42,459 bases of DNA from the IMG/VR virus record IMGVR_UViG_3300025000_000201, positions 1 to 42,459 of that record; one strand, 5' to 3'. The notes under the pieces were generated by a model. It was not told the origin of the DNA and searched no databases. It saw nothing but the letters and a program-made list of their open reading frames with translations. The position numbers were made by a program, and so were the translations under genes. Below, one piece after another: positions 1 through 7,185 of this stretch. Numbering within the stretch: the first letter of the stretch is position 1; every line of letters starts with the position of its first letter. This DNA is from a virus.

Positions 1-980
1 AAGTAAGTTCTCATAAACGCTGGGTCTCTGTTCTGTGGTATTGCTCCAACCCAAACTTCCGGTACTGCATAGAGCCCAAGGGCTGCACAGATACAGAGTT
101 TCTTATCGTAACTCAGGTACTGCTTAGTGTCTATATCCCAGATACCAAAGACGAAGAAGTGTAATTCCGAGAGTCCATACTTATTCCCTTGAACCCCTGG
201 ACCCACGATCTCCCCTTGGATAGCTAACGAAAGGTTGTTCTTCTTACAATACTCAGTGAGTCTCTCTTCGATGCTATAGATACCAGAGATGCTCCACCAA
301 GTGCTCCCATCCCTGCACTTCTTCCAGACATTACGGGAGCATACACCGTATAGCCCTCGGTTAAAGAGACCGTTTCTAAACTCTCGGTTATAAAAGTAAG
401 TAGCACTCTGCCCATCTAGTTTCTCAGTACATACTATCTGCTTACCGTAGAACGGAGTGAAGCTAGTTACGTTCTGCACTCGTTCCTCATCGGTCTTTGG
501 AAACCACTCAGGCCATGAACCAGACGCCCTGGGGTAGAGGTAGCTATGAATCCTTCGGCCTATTCCAAATCTCAGTAACCACTTATGGGGCGGTGGTTTT
601 CTTGAGTAGCACTGAGTAGTCGAGTCCTTGGAGCCAGAGACTTCATAGAGCTTCACTCCGAGAGTTTCAGTAACATCTGCTCCAAGTGCCCAAGACTCAA
701 CAAGCCCGACTGTCTCCAGAGACAAAGCGAGACCTTGACTGAGTTCTCCCCTGAGCTTTATAGTCTTCACTCTGAACTTCCTGGGTCTCAGAAATTCTGA
801 CCAAGATGCCTCAGGGAGTACAGAGTCTATTTCAAAGTAAACGCATAGACTCCCTGGTACGAACTCCCCTCTCTTCACTACACACTGCCACCCATCTATA
901 CGAGCTAACTCTATGTTGTCTGCTCCGGGGATATTGGCAATGCTACTGATCTCTCTAACCGTTGCTAGTTTCCGAGACAT
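1..980 (-). CDS. RNA ligase, DRB0094/TIGR02306-like (C-terminus outside window)
   Basis: This open frame of 326 codons runs off the left edge, so the C-terminus is missing. The start at 980 follows GGGAGGAGCTA. The N-terminal part (about residues 5-90) resembles the OB-like domain of the Deinococcus DRB0094 RNA ligase family (DNIELA, GEF-x-PGSLCVYFEIDSVLP, TIKLRGELSQGL). The nucleotidyl-lysine motif I is EKLDG with Lys187, and a motif IV-like GEIVGPG lies near residue 257, followed by HFFVFGIWD. Enzymes of this family seal RNA ends through a lysine-AMP intermediate. With six phage tRNAs in the same genome, tRNA repair is a plausible role, but that is inference. A dispersed palindrome at 711-724 encodes LSLET at the end of the N-domain. 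Confidence 0.88.
   Translation of the reverse strand, partial: MSRKLATVREISSIANIPGADNIELARIDGWQCVVKRGEFVPGSLCVYFEIDSVLPEASWSEFLRPRKFRVKTIKLRGELSQGLALSLETVGLVESWALGADVTETLGVKLYEVSGSKDSTTQCYSRKPPPHKWLLRFGIGRRIHSYLYPRASGSWPEWFPKTDEERVQNVTSFTPFYGKQIVCTEKLDGQSATYFYNREFRNGLFNRGLYGVCSRNVWKKCRDGSTWWSISGIYSIEERLTEYCKKNNLSLAIQGEIVGPGVQGNKYGLSELHFFVFGIWDIDTKQYLSYDKKLCICAALGLYAVPEVWVGAIPQNRDPAFMRTY
711..724. repeat. Dispersed palindrome site 1
   Basis: TGTCTCCAGAGACA, inside the RNA ligase gene (encodes LSLET). Confidence 0.9.
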
Positions 981-998
981 TAGCTCCTCCCTTGGTTC

Positions 999-1175
999 TC
1001 AATAGTTCCCATGTAGTTCCACTATAGCTTCCACTGGACAAGCATCTTTACAACTCCCACAGCCAGCACAGTTATCTTGGTCTATCACAGCATAGACTAT
1101 CATGCTTATGGCACCTAGTGGGCATGTGTCAAGACACTTCTCGCATCCCATACAATCAGTGGTTATGGTAATCAT
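999..1175 (-). CDS. 2[4Fe-4S] ferredoxin
   Basis: The protein has 58 residues with two complete CxxCxxCxxxCP clusters (Cys8/11/14/18 and Cys36/39/42/46), the pattern of bacterial-type two-cluster ferredoxins. The start is set at 1175 because AAGGAGG lies 5 bases upstream; a longer in-frame extension to 1226 lacks a site and would run through the upstream gene. It overlaps that gene by ATGA. It lies about 0.9 kb downstream of the nrdJ end in the same direction, so it might donate electrons to the reductase or to a neighbouring redox protein; that link is inferred. Ferredoxins are uncommon in phage genomes. Confidence 0.9.
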   Translation of the reverse strand: MITITTDCMGCEKCLDTCPLGAISMIVYAVIDQDNCAGCGSCKDACPVEAIVELHGNY

Positions 1176-1381
1176 TGAACCTCCTTGGTATCTTCTTTCT
1201 TCTTCTCTAGCATTTTGATTATGCAATCAATACATATCTCTTCATGATGCCCTAATGAATCAAGGTTACAACACAATATCTTAAGCGTCATACCTGATAT
1301 ACCAGATATCCCACAGGATATTCCCTGTGAACTGTAGTACTTTATTTCTGCCTTGCATATATCACAGTAAACTAATCTCAT
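1172..1381 (-). CDS. Cys-rich small protein (zinc-ribbon-like)
   Basis: The 69-residue protein has a CxxC near the N-terminus (CDIC), a central CC pair and a second CxxC (CIDC) before a Lys/Glu-rich tail, so it probably binds zinc or another metal. The start at 1381 is chosen for the AGGAGG four bases upstream. It overlaps the Tat-signal gene upstream by 20 bases and the ferredoxin downstream by 4 bases, so the three genes are translationally linked. No family is recognised. Confidence 0.75.
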   Translation of the reverse strand: MRLVYCDICKAEIKYYSSQGISCGISGISGMTLKILCCNLDSLGHHEEICIDCIIKMLEKKKEDTKEVQ

Positions 1382-1712
1382 TGGGCCTCCTAGTGTTGTA
1401 GTGTAGATCAAGAGCTTGCCTCATATCTCCCTTGATAACATCTGGGAAATCAGTAAACTCTGTTACCCCACTAAAGTCATACTTCTGCTCATCATACTCA
1501 AATGCTACATAAGCTTGGTAGTCCTCCCCCGGCCTTCGAACTACTGCTCTCCATATTCTATGGAAGTCATCTTGCCTTAGGATTATCTCTTGTCTTAGAA
1601 TTTCATAAGTATTATCTTTGGAGACTAACTTATAAATTCCACTAGGAATACTTACTGATACCCCTATGGCTATAGCTAACTTAATAAAACCCCTTCTGCT
1701 TATTTCTTTCAT
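1362..1712 (-). CDS. Twin-arginine (Tat) signal protein, unknown function
   Basis: The 116-residue product begins MKEISRRGFIK followed by a hydrophobic stretch (LAIAIGVSVSIPSG). This is a textbook Tat signal (S-R-R-x-F-I-K), normally used to export folded and often cofactor-bearing proteins. The mature part of about 85 residues has no recognised motif and no conserved cysteines, so a cofactor is not evident. It sits directly upstream of the Cys-rich and ferredoxin genes. A Tat-exported product is unusual for a phage. The signal is clear, but the function is unknown. Confidence 0.75.
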   Translation of the reverse strand: MKEISRRGFIKLAIAIGVSVSIPSGIYKLVSKDNTYEILRQEIILRQDDFHRIWRAVVRRPGEDYQAYVAFEYDEQKYDFSGVTEFTDFPDVIKGDMRQALDLHYNTRRPNEISLL

Positions 1713-1715
1713 ATC

Positions 1716-2081
1716 TTATGGCATCTCCTGTGCTAAGTTTATCTCAGTCCACTTACCCTCTACTTTTCCCTCTACTCTAAGGTTCTGAGGCTTCATGGAT
1801 TCCTTGACTTTTTCTTCGAGAGTCTTACCTGACAATATCTCTTGTATCTTCTTGTTATGCCATACTACAAACAGGGGGTTCTTAACTAGGCTGCTGAATG
1901 CTTCCTTTATATTCGCTGGTCTCTCCCTGTTGGACTGACCGGTGGACATGGCCCCAGACTCTTTGTGCTTTATCCTAACACAGTTCTGGTGCTTATTTCT
2001 ATACTGCCCACCAGCTCCAGTACCAGAGAAGAACTCAATGTCTAGGTTTTTCTTTCCTACTGAAAACAGTAACTCTTTCAT
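1716..2081 (-). CDS. Peptide chain release factor-like protein (GGQ domain only)
   Basis: The 121-residue protein contains GTGAGGQYRNKHQNCVRI with Gly24-Gly25-Gln26, the catalytic GGQ loop that triggers peptidyl-tRNA hydrolysis on the ribosome. It ends in a basic segment. There are no codon-recognition domains, so it resembles stand-alone RF-1-domain proteins such as ArfB/YaeJ or PrfH-like factors. The start at 2081 has AAGGAGG with a 5-base spacer; the upstream in-frame extension reaches into nrdJ. A role in rescuing stalled ribosomes during infection is the likeliest reading from the family. Confidence 0.85.
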   Translation of the reverse strand: MKELLFSVGKKNLDIEFFSGTGAGGQYRNKHQNCVRIKHKESGAMSTGQSNRERPANIKEAFSSLVKNPLFVVWHNKKIQEILSGKTLEEKVKESMKPQNLRVEGKVEGKWTEINLAQEMP

Positions 2082-2091
2082 GGTATCCTCC

Positions 2092-5000
2092 TTAAATGTC
2101 GCAGCTACCACCTGCACAAGCGTACTCCTGCATACCAGTAGTGGTATCCTCTGTTTCTACAAAGAGTTCCCAAGCTATCGAGGGGAATCCCTCAGTGGCT
2201 TGTTTATACTGATCCTCAGTTATCTCTTCATATGGAGCGTTTTCATAGACAGACTCTCCATCTGCCCTAGGGAAGAAACTAAGTCCTCCAATAGAATCCC
2301 AGTGATCCCATACCCACTGAGCTATAGCGAAGTATTCATTGTCGCTATAGTAAATAGTCTGACTAGGATTCCCATCGCACCAATGATCTCTGTACACTAA
2401 CCAAAGTTCAAGTTGTTCCATTGCACTCATATCCCTAGTGGTTACTGAGTTCGCTGGAGCAGCTACATAGAAGCTGAATATGTACTTGTCTCCAGAGACA
2501 ACATAGGGGACTCCCTGGTCAACTAAAAAGCCAGTGAGAGAATCCTTGCTATCTTGAGTAACTCTTCGTATGTAGTACCTAGCGTAACGTGGGTGAATGC
2601 CACTCGAAGAGTTAACAAGTTGAGAGACTGTCCCAGATGGTTTAACTAAAGTTAATTGTTTGCTTGGCTGAATCCCAAGCTTATCTGCCCACTCTTTATT
2701 CGTGGCATGTGCTACCTCCTTGAGTAGTGCCAATGTATCTTCTAACTCATTGTCACCAATGTTATACTTTGATTTATTTATACCAAGAATTCCCCATCCA
2801 CTTCTTCCACTCATAACCGGATGATCCATGATACCAGTAAGTGACACCCCTAGTAACCGCTCTTCTTCTGCATTGTCTTTCCAGACCTTACGAAGATATC
2901 GGAAGTTAGTTAGAGTAGACTGAAGTGTACCGAGTATCGTAGCTAATCTAACCTTCTCCTTTAGGGTTTCCAGGGTATCCTCTGGTCTTACAATTACTTC
3001 TGTTAAATTGCATAAACCACCGCTGTCCCGAAGGATTGCCTCACCACAGTTTGCAGCAACTACACCCTCTGTTATCAGAGTGTTAGAATCATACACAGAT
3101 ATATCATATACATCCGTCACTGGTCCAACAGATATATTAACAACCTTAACTCCTTGATTTTTTGTATTTGTCTTATAGATGTCCGGGAGTGGTACTATAA
3201 TTTTAGGCATACCTCCCGTAGTTTTTATAAACTTTCCATCACTCCCTTTAATCATGTGGTTATTTTCACACTCATACCTAGTTAAAGTTGAATGTGTGGA
3301 GTGGTGTAAAGCTTCCAGGTTACTTATTGAATTATCATATGTGTCTCCATTTATATGATGAACATCGAACTCTGGGAGAAGTGGTTCATTCACTCCCTCA
3401 TAAACTAAACGATGTTCCATCCTATAAGACTCATCTGTAGATAATTTTATACCCGAGTATCTTGCTCCTCTCCTTACACGATAGAGGCCATTAAGTTTAT
3501 CTCCTACTTTTAAATCTTTAGCTTCAACCCACTCATTCTTTCCTTTATCAATGCCTTTATCTGGTCCCAGTTTAAACACTTTATGATCTGGAGTAACAGT
3601 TAATACTCTCCCAGTATTCAAGTGTATACGAATAGTTTCAGCATTCTCTTTAGTTTTCCAAGATGGTGTTGCCAAAGAGATACAGAGATTCCCAGCTTTA
3701 TCCATTGAATAAAGATAAGTAGGTTCAACTATATCTTTTATCTTCATCCTGCCATTCACTGTTTCAACCTCAGTATCTGGATGAAAGCAGGGATTTAGCA
3801 AGTAGTCCCCTTTGTACTCTCTCCCGCAACTCTCAGCCTTTGCTCTCAGAGCTTCTTTGTTTACTATCCCTCGCTCCCCGGACTTAGAGATGTAAAGGTT
3901 TCTCCACTCTTTACTAAAGCTGTCTAAATCCGGCTTCTCAGTATAAGCCACTGAGTTGTTAGCCAGTGTCCGGTAGGGGGCTGTGGAGTACCAGTCACCA
4001 TTTTTTGCTCGGCGCATACGGTCGTCAGTTAAATTTGAGAAACTTATCGTGGCACTCCTGCGTACTCCTCCCGCAATGATCGCATCAGCAATCTTGCAAC
4101 AGATGTCATGGACTTCCAGTGAATTCAGTTTCCGCTTTCCCTCTTTCACTGCTACTCTAAAAGTCCTAACGGTAAAAGACATGAGAGCCCCGAGAGGTTC
4201 AGGGCCACTAGCACGGCCTCCAAAGGTACGAAGTCGAGAGCCAGCAGGACGAATAGAGCTAAGGTCCCACTTAGGAATATTCCCGGAATAGAGCATAGAG
4301 ATAAGTTCTTTGTAACCAGTTGACCAGCCGATCTTACTGTCTTTGACTTTGATAACTGTCTCTGATTCATTAAGCTCCTCCGGTAAGTCCGGTAGCTGAT
4401 TGACATACTGTCGCTCTACTGAGAACCCAACTCCACACCCACAGCTCAGGAGATACATTATCTCATCAAAACACCTTGGGTGATTGATCGCTATGGCTGC
4501 ACAGTTTCCAGTAACTAATCCCCTTTCTAAAACAAAAGTATTTGTATCTGGGACTTCTGCACAAAATACTTCCTCTTGTATTTCTAGTTCTTTAACAGAG
4601 TCTATACAGAACTTAGATATCAATGGAATAAATTTGTCTCGCTTTCGTTTGATGAGGAAGTCCTCAGATGTGAGGGATGTTCTATCTATTGATATTGTAA
4701 AGGTTCTCCTGGTTCTAGTACCAAAATTAGTTTTACTTCCAAGCTCTCTCACGTTCTGAGCAACATACCCCCAACGAGCAGAGTGTTTTAAAAACCAGTT
4801 TGCATACTCCTCAGATAAGCACAAGGATACATGAGAATTTTTTCCAACATGACAATCTGCTGCAAGCCAACCTCGGAAGAAACCAACCATATAATCTTCG
4901 GTTTCATTATCATAATCTGGTAAATCTTTTAAATCGTGGGTCTTAGCGAAGTCAGAGAAAAGTTTAATTACAGGATCACCATTTGCAGAAGGTGGGTAAC

Positions 5001-5748
5001 TAATCCTAACTTCTGGTAAGAATTCAAAGTATTTAGAAAACTCTTCTTGGTCTTCGCATACTCTTATCATATAGCCTTTTACTCTTTTCTGTGAGTACTG
5101 TGTTGTACCATCCCCAAAGATAATACCATGTACACACCCTAATTTATAATCTATAGAGTCGGTATCAACATTTCTTTTATAGCTTGCAAAAGGTATTTTA
5201 GTCCCGCCCTTCCCAGGCTTTAGTTGGTCTGTTGAAAGCACATTCCCGTCTACATCAACCCATCTATGATTGCCTGTGCAATACATAGTATGCATCGTGT
5301 TTGAGTTCTTTTTTAGAACAACCTTTCTGATGCTCTGTTTGCCGTAGCATTTAAACTTTGCTTTCGTCCACTTAGAGTTTACATTAAGTACGGTTGCCTC
5401 CTTATCTTCCAAGGCAGAGATGGGAAGATACCCAAACTCTTTTGTTAACACCTTAGTAGTGCCAACGACTGGATTGAACCCGGATACGTTGTCCCTCTCC
5501 AACGCTGGCCCAGCAGTCATTAGAGCCCTCATGCTAGGCATGATATCCATACTCTTTACTGCTTTAATAAGAGGCTCCCACCCATTTCCAGAGGGAACAT
5601 CTGAGTCTACCCACCCTTGAAACTTATCTTGCATTAAGAAGAAACCGAAGTACCGATCTACTGTCTCTTCCCAAGTCTCCCTTCGCTTCTCAGAGTCAAG
5701 GTATCTAGCGTATTTACTAAGATGAATATATTTCTGAAGGTCATTCAT
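2092..5748 (-). CDS. nrdJ: Adenosylcobalamin-dependent (class II) ribonucleotide reductase with two inteins
   Basis: The precursor of 1218 residues would yield an enzyme of about 648 residues after removal of inteins at 93-415 and 654-900. Extein features match monomeric class II reductases of the Lactobacillus leichmannii type: RPAGSRLRTFGGRASGPEPL, GGVRRSA, NPC-GE (thiyl-radical Cys after the second intein), LCNLTEV, VKPSGTVSQL and a C-terminal CAGGSC redox pair. The enzyme makes deoxynucleotides from ribonucleoside triphosphates using B12. Each intein sits directly before a catalytic cysteine (Cys416 and Cys901 of the precursor). A dispersed palindrome at 2487-2500 encodes VSGDK near the C-terminus. 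The start has AGGAGAG upstream. Confidence 0.95.
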   Translation of the reverse strand: MNDLQKYIHLSKYARYLDSEKRRETWEETVDRYFGFFLMQDKFQGWVDSDVPSGNGWEPLIKAVKSMDIMPSMRALMTAGPALERDNVSGFNPVVGTTKVLTKEFGYLPISALEDKEATVLNVNSKWTKAKFKCYGKQSIRKVVLKKNSNTMHTMYCTGNHRWVDVDGNVLSTDQLKPGKGGTKIPFASYKRNVDTDSIDYKLGCVHGIIFGDGTTQYSQKRVKGYMIRVCEDQEEFSKYFEFLPEVRISYPPSANGDPVIKLFSDFAKTHDLKDLPDYDNETEDYMVGFFRGWLAADCHVGKNSHVSLCLSEEYANWFLKHSARWGYVAQNVRELGSKTNFGTRTRRTFTISIDRTSLTSEDFLIKRKRDKFIPLISKFCIDSVKELEIQEEVFCAEVPDTNTFVLERGLVTGNCAAIAINHPRCFDEIMYLLSCGCGVGFSVERQYVNQLPDLPEELNESETVIKVKDSKIGWSTGYKELISMLYSGNIPKWDLSSIRPAGSRLRTFGGRASGPEPLGALMSFTVRTFRVAVKEGKRKLNSLEVHDICCKIADAIIAGGVRRSATISFSNLTDDRMRRAKNGDWYSTAPYRTLANNSVAYTEKPDLDSFSKEWRNLYISKSGERGIVNKEALRAKAESCGREYKGDYLLNPCFHPDTEVETVNGRMKIKDIVEPTYLYSMDKAGNLCISLATPSWKTKENAETIRIHLNTGRVLTVTPDHKVFKLGPDKGIDKGKNEWVEAKDLKVGDKLNGLYRVRRGARYSGIKLSTDESYRMEHRLVYEGVNEPLLPEFDVHHINGDTYDNSISNLEALHHSTHSTLTRYECENNHMIKGSDGKFIKTTGGMPKIIVPLPDIYKTNTKNQGVKVVNISVGPVTDVYDISVYDSNTLITEGVVAANCGEAILRDSGGLCNLTEVIVRPEDTLETLKEKVRLATILGTLQSTLTNFRYLRKVWKDNAEEERLLGVSLTGIMDHPVMSGRSGWGILGINKSKYNIGDNELEDTLALLKEVAHATNKEWADKLGIQPSKQLTLVKPSGTVSQLVNSSSGIHPRYARYYIRRVTQDSKDSLTGFLVDQGVPYVVSGDKYIFSFYVAAPANSVTTRDMSAMEQLELWLVYRDHWCDGNPSQTIYYSDNEYFAIAQWVWDHWDSIGGLSFFPRADGESVYENAPYEEITEDQYKQATEGFPSIAWELFVETEDTTTGMQEYACAGGSCDI
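2487..2500. repeat. Dispersed palindrome site 2
   Basis: TGTCTCCAGAGACA, inside nrdJ (encodes VSGDK). Confidence 0.9.
3049..3789 (-). other. Intein 2 of NrdJ: Cys1 intein with HNH endonuclease
   Basis: This is precursor residues 654-900 (247 aa), starting P|CFHPDTEVETVNG and ending VVAAN|C. Block B is TVTPDH, and block F is VYDISVYDSNTL. An HNH-type endonuclease core, VHHINGDTYDNSISNLEAL, lies at about residues 796-814. The penultimate residue is Ala instead of the usual His, and the block F His position appears to be Asn. Such exceptions are known in active inteins, but splicing efficiency cannot be judged here. The insertion is in the NPC-GE loop, exactly before the cysteine that carries the thiyl radical. 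Confidence 0.9.
4504..5472 (-). other. Intein 1 of NrdJ: class 3-type (Pro1, Trp/Cys/Thr signature) with LAGLIDADG endonuclease
   Basis: This is precursor residues 93-415 (323 aa). It begins N|PVVGTTKVLT and ends VTGN|C. The first residue is Pro, not Cys or Ser. Block B is TGNHRW (Thr158, His161, Trp163), block F is VFCAEV with Cys396 where Asp is usual, and block G is T-G-N with Thr413. This is the Trp-Cys-Thr triplet defined for class 3 inteins, in which the block F Cys makes the first branched intermediate. Between the splicing blocks are two LAGLIDADG-type motifs, GIIFGDGT (about 208) and GWLAADCHV (about 293). The insertion point is immediately before the extein cysteine equivalent to Cys119 of the Lactobacillus enzyme. 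Confidence 0.88.
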
Positions 5749-5775
5749 GGGGCTCTCCTATAATTCTATAGCATC

Positions 5776-5979
5776 CTACCAAAACAAGTCCTCCTCTTCC
5801 CCATCAAGAAGCTGCTCGTTAATATCTTTCCTGAATTCAATATCAATAGCTCTCTTTCTATCTTGCATCTTTACGAACTCTACATTGAGATACTCTTGAT
5901 CTGCTCTAAGCCTCTTATACTTTTCCCTCAAATTTTTATACTCTATAATCAAATCTCTTTTTTCTCGTTCACTCAACAT
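5776..5979 (-). CDS. Small coiled-coil protein
   Basis: The 67 residues are highly charged (Lys, Arg, Glu) with heptad-like spacing over residues 3-55 and an acidic end (EEEDLFW). AAGGAG precedes the start. It is 27 bases upstream of nrdJ in the same direction, so it is likely co-transcribed. No family is recognised. Confidence 0.7.
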   Translation of the reverse strand: MLSEREKRDLIIEYKNLREKYKRLRADQEYLNVEFVKMQDRKRAIDIEFRKDINEQLLDGEEEDLFW

Positions 5980-6157
5980 GCTCTTCTCCTTTATACCTGG
6001 ATACTCTGTTACCAGCTAGTATATCAATCGCTCTGTACAACTGCTCTATTACTTCTTCCACTTCCATCGGATTATAGATGCCCAAGTCAGCTCTGTGTTC
6101 ATGGAAGTGTAGTCGGATATCTTTGTATCCACCGATGTCCCTTATTTCGAATCTCAT
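5969..6157 (-). CDS. Hypothetical protein
   Basis: The 62-residue protein starts MRFEIRDIGGYK. The start at 6157 is chosen for AAGGAG seven bases upstream. It overlaps the next gene by 11 bases. The middle is mixed beta-like and the C-terminal half is helical (VEEVIEQLYRAIDIL). The function is unknown. Confidence 0.65.
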   Translation of the reverse strand: MRFEIRDIGGYKDIRLHFHEHRADLGIYNPMEVEEVIEQLYRAIDILAGNRVSRYKGEEHVE

Positions 6158-6174
6158 AGACGCTCCTTGGTCCC

Positions 6175-6324
6175 TCATGATGTCTGAGGCTCCTCTCTGG
6201 CTATCTGTTTCTTAAACTTCTTTACACAAGCAGAGCAGATACAGAGTTCTGGGGTTCGCTCAATCAAGAACTCCTTACGCTTCTCTACTTCCTGCTTTGT
6301 CTTTAGACAGAATGCACAGTGCAT
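6175..6324 (-). CDS. Small zinc-finger-like protein
   Basis: The 49-residue frame begins MHCAFCLKTK and has a second cluster CICSAC, giving a paired CxxC/CxxC arrangement typical of treble-clef or HNH-accessory knuckles. A G-rich stretch (GGGGGG) lies 5 bases upstream and may act as a weak ribosome site. It fills an otherwise empty gap in a leftward operon, which supports its being real. Confidence 0.65.
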   Translation of the reverse strand: MHCAFCLKTKQEVEKRKEFLIERTPELCICSACVKKFKKQIAREEPQTS

Positions 6325-6336
6325 AGAACCCCCCAG

Positions 6337-6438
6337 TTACATTGAAGCCATAATCATCTTATAAATCACAAACATCCAAAAGACTCCTGACGCTAGGAAT
6401 CCATTAAATTTTAGTAAATCTGTTAGGTAGTACTTCAT
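6337..6438 (-). CDS. Small single-pass membrane peptide
   Basis: The 33-residue frame starts MKYYLTDLLK with a hydrophobic segment FLASGVFWMFVIYKMIMA. GGAGGGGGCTA is placed correctly before its ATG. It fits exactly between its neighbours. Its role is unknown; small membrane peptides of early phage operons sometimes affect the host envelope, but that is speculation here. Confidence 0.6.
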   Translation of the reverse strand: MKYYLTDLLKFNGFLASGVFWMFVIYKMIMASM

Positions 6439-6450
6439 TAGCCCCCTCCG

Positions 6451-6738
6451 TTACCCAATAGTCTCTTCCACGTCTCTCGCTACAGCTTCAGCTTTGTTCA
6501 AGAGGCGGCTATAGTACCCACTGAGTTGCTTAGAGTTGTACCGATGCTTAGGTACGGTCACTCCTACCAATCTCAAGTCTGTCTCTAGAGACGCTACCTT
6601 GCTACGGAGTCTCATATTATGTGGTGGAAATACCATAGCTCTCCGTGTCTTACGGTTGAGCTGCTCGTAGATTCCAGTGGCCCTCGGGATTACTGAGACC
6701 AGCTCAAGTTTCCCTGTGTTTCTATTGAACTTAATCAT
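6451..6738 (-). CDS. Hypothetical protein
   Basis: The 95-residue basic protein has a predicted helical C-terminal half (QLSGYYSRLLNKAEAVARDVEE). It overlaps the upstream gene by ATGA, with AAGGGGG as ribosome site. A dispersed palindrome variant at 6590-6603 (last base G instead of A) encodes SLETD. No family is recognised. Confidence 0.65.
   Translation of the reverse strand: MIKFNRNTGKLELVSVIPRATGIYEQLNRKTRRAMVFPPHNMRLRSKVASLETDLRLVGVTVPKHRYNSKQLSGYYSRLLNKAEAVARDVEETIG
6590..6603. repeat. Dispersed palindrome site 3
   Basis: TGTCTCTAGAGACG: 12-bp core intact, last base differs (encodes SLETD). Confidence 0.85.
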
Positions 6739-6920
6739 AGTTCCCCCTTCTTAGCTTCATCCAGAAAGTACTCAATCTCCTCTGTACCACCAGCTACATC
6801 AATCAGATACCTAACTATGTCTGCTATGGTATGCTGCTCAGTAATAAGCCAGTCATCTGCACCAGCTACATACATCTTACCTTCCATAAGTTTAGTTACT
6901 GGTCTCTTTATTTCACTCAC
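6735..6920 (-). CDS. Hypothetical protein (GTG start)
   Basis: The 61-residue acidic protein uses GTG as start, overlapping the stop of the upstream gene as GTGA, with GAGGAG upstream. It contains DDWLITEQHTIADIVRYLID. The function is unknown. Confidence 0.65.
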   Translation of the reverse strand: MSEIKRPVTKLMEGKMYVAGADDWLITEQHTIADIVRYLIDVAGGTEEIEYFLDEAKKGEL

Positions 6921-7180
6921 TTTACTCTCCTCGCTTTCCTATGTTCTTTCATCTGCTGCTTAGCTATCTTAGCTGTCTCTGGAGACACGTCTCCGTAATG
7001 AGTAGCGTACCCATCCTTAGACCAGCCAGAGCCTTTAAGGTGGAACTCGGGTAAGCTCAGTTGTCTAACCAGTTTCTCTCCGCACTCCTTACAATATTGG
7101 TCATTCCGTAGATCAACTGGGATACCAAGCCTATCCTCTTTCTTTTGACAGACCATACAGAGATAAGTGTAAGTTGGCAT
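6917..7180 (-). CDS. FmdB-family zinc ribbon protein
   Basis: The 87 residues start MPTYTYLCMVC. Cys8/Cys11 and Cys30/Cys33 form a zinc ribbon, followed by SLPEFHLKGSGWSKDGY, the family hallmark of FmdB-type regulators that also occur in phages. The tail is basic (HRKARRVK) and may touch nucleic acid. The palindrome at 6974-6987 encodes VSPET just after the conserved core, as if appended. Its target is unknown. Confidence 0.82.
   Translation of the reverse strand: MPTYTYLCMVCQKKEDRLGIPVDLRNDQYCKECGEKLVRQLSLPEFHLKGSGWSKDGYATHYGDVSPETAKIAKQQMKEHRKARRVK
6974..6987. repeat. Dispersed palindrome site 4
   Basis: TGTCTCTGGAGACA, inside the FmdB-like gene (encodes VSPET). Confidence 0.9.
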
Positions 7181-7185
7181 GATAC

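Noticed and set aside
224-415. Short minus-strand frame within the RNA ligase gene
   Set aside because: It is in another frame of a gene with clear ligase motifs (KLDG); the real frame runs from 980 off the left edge.
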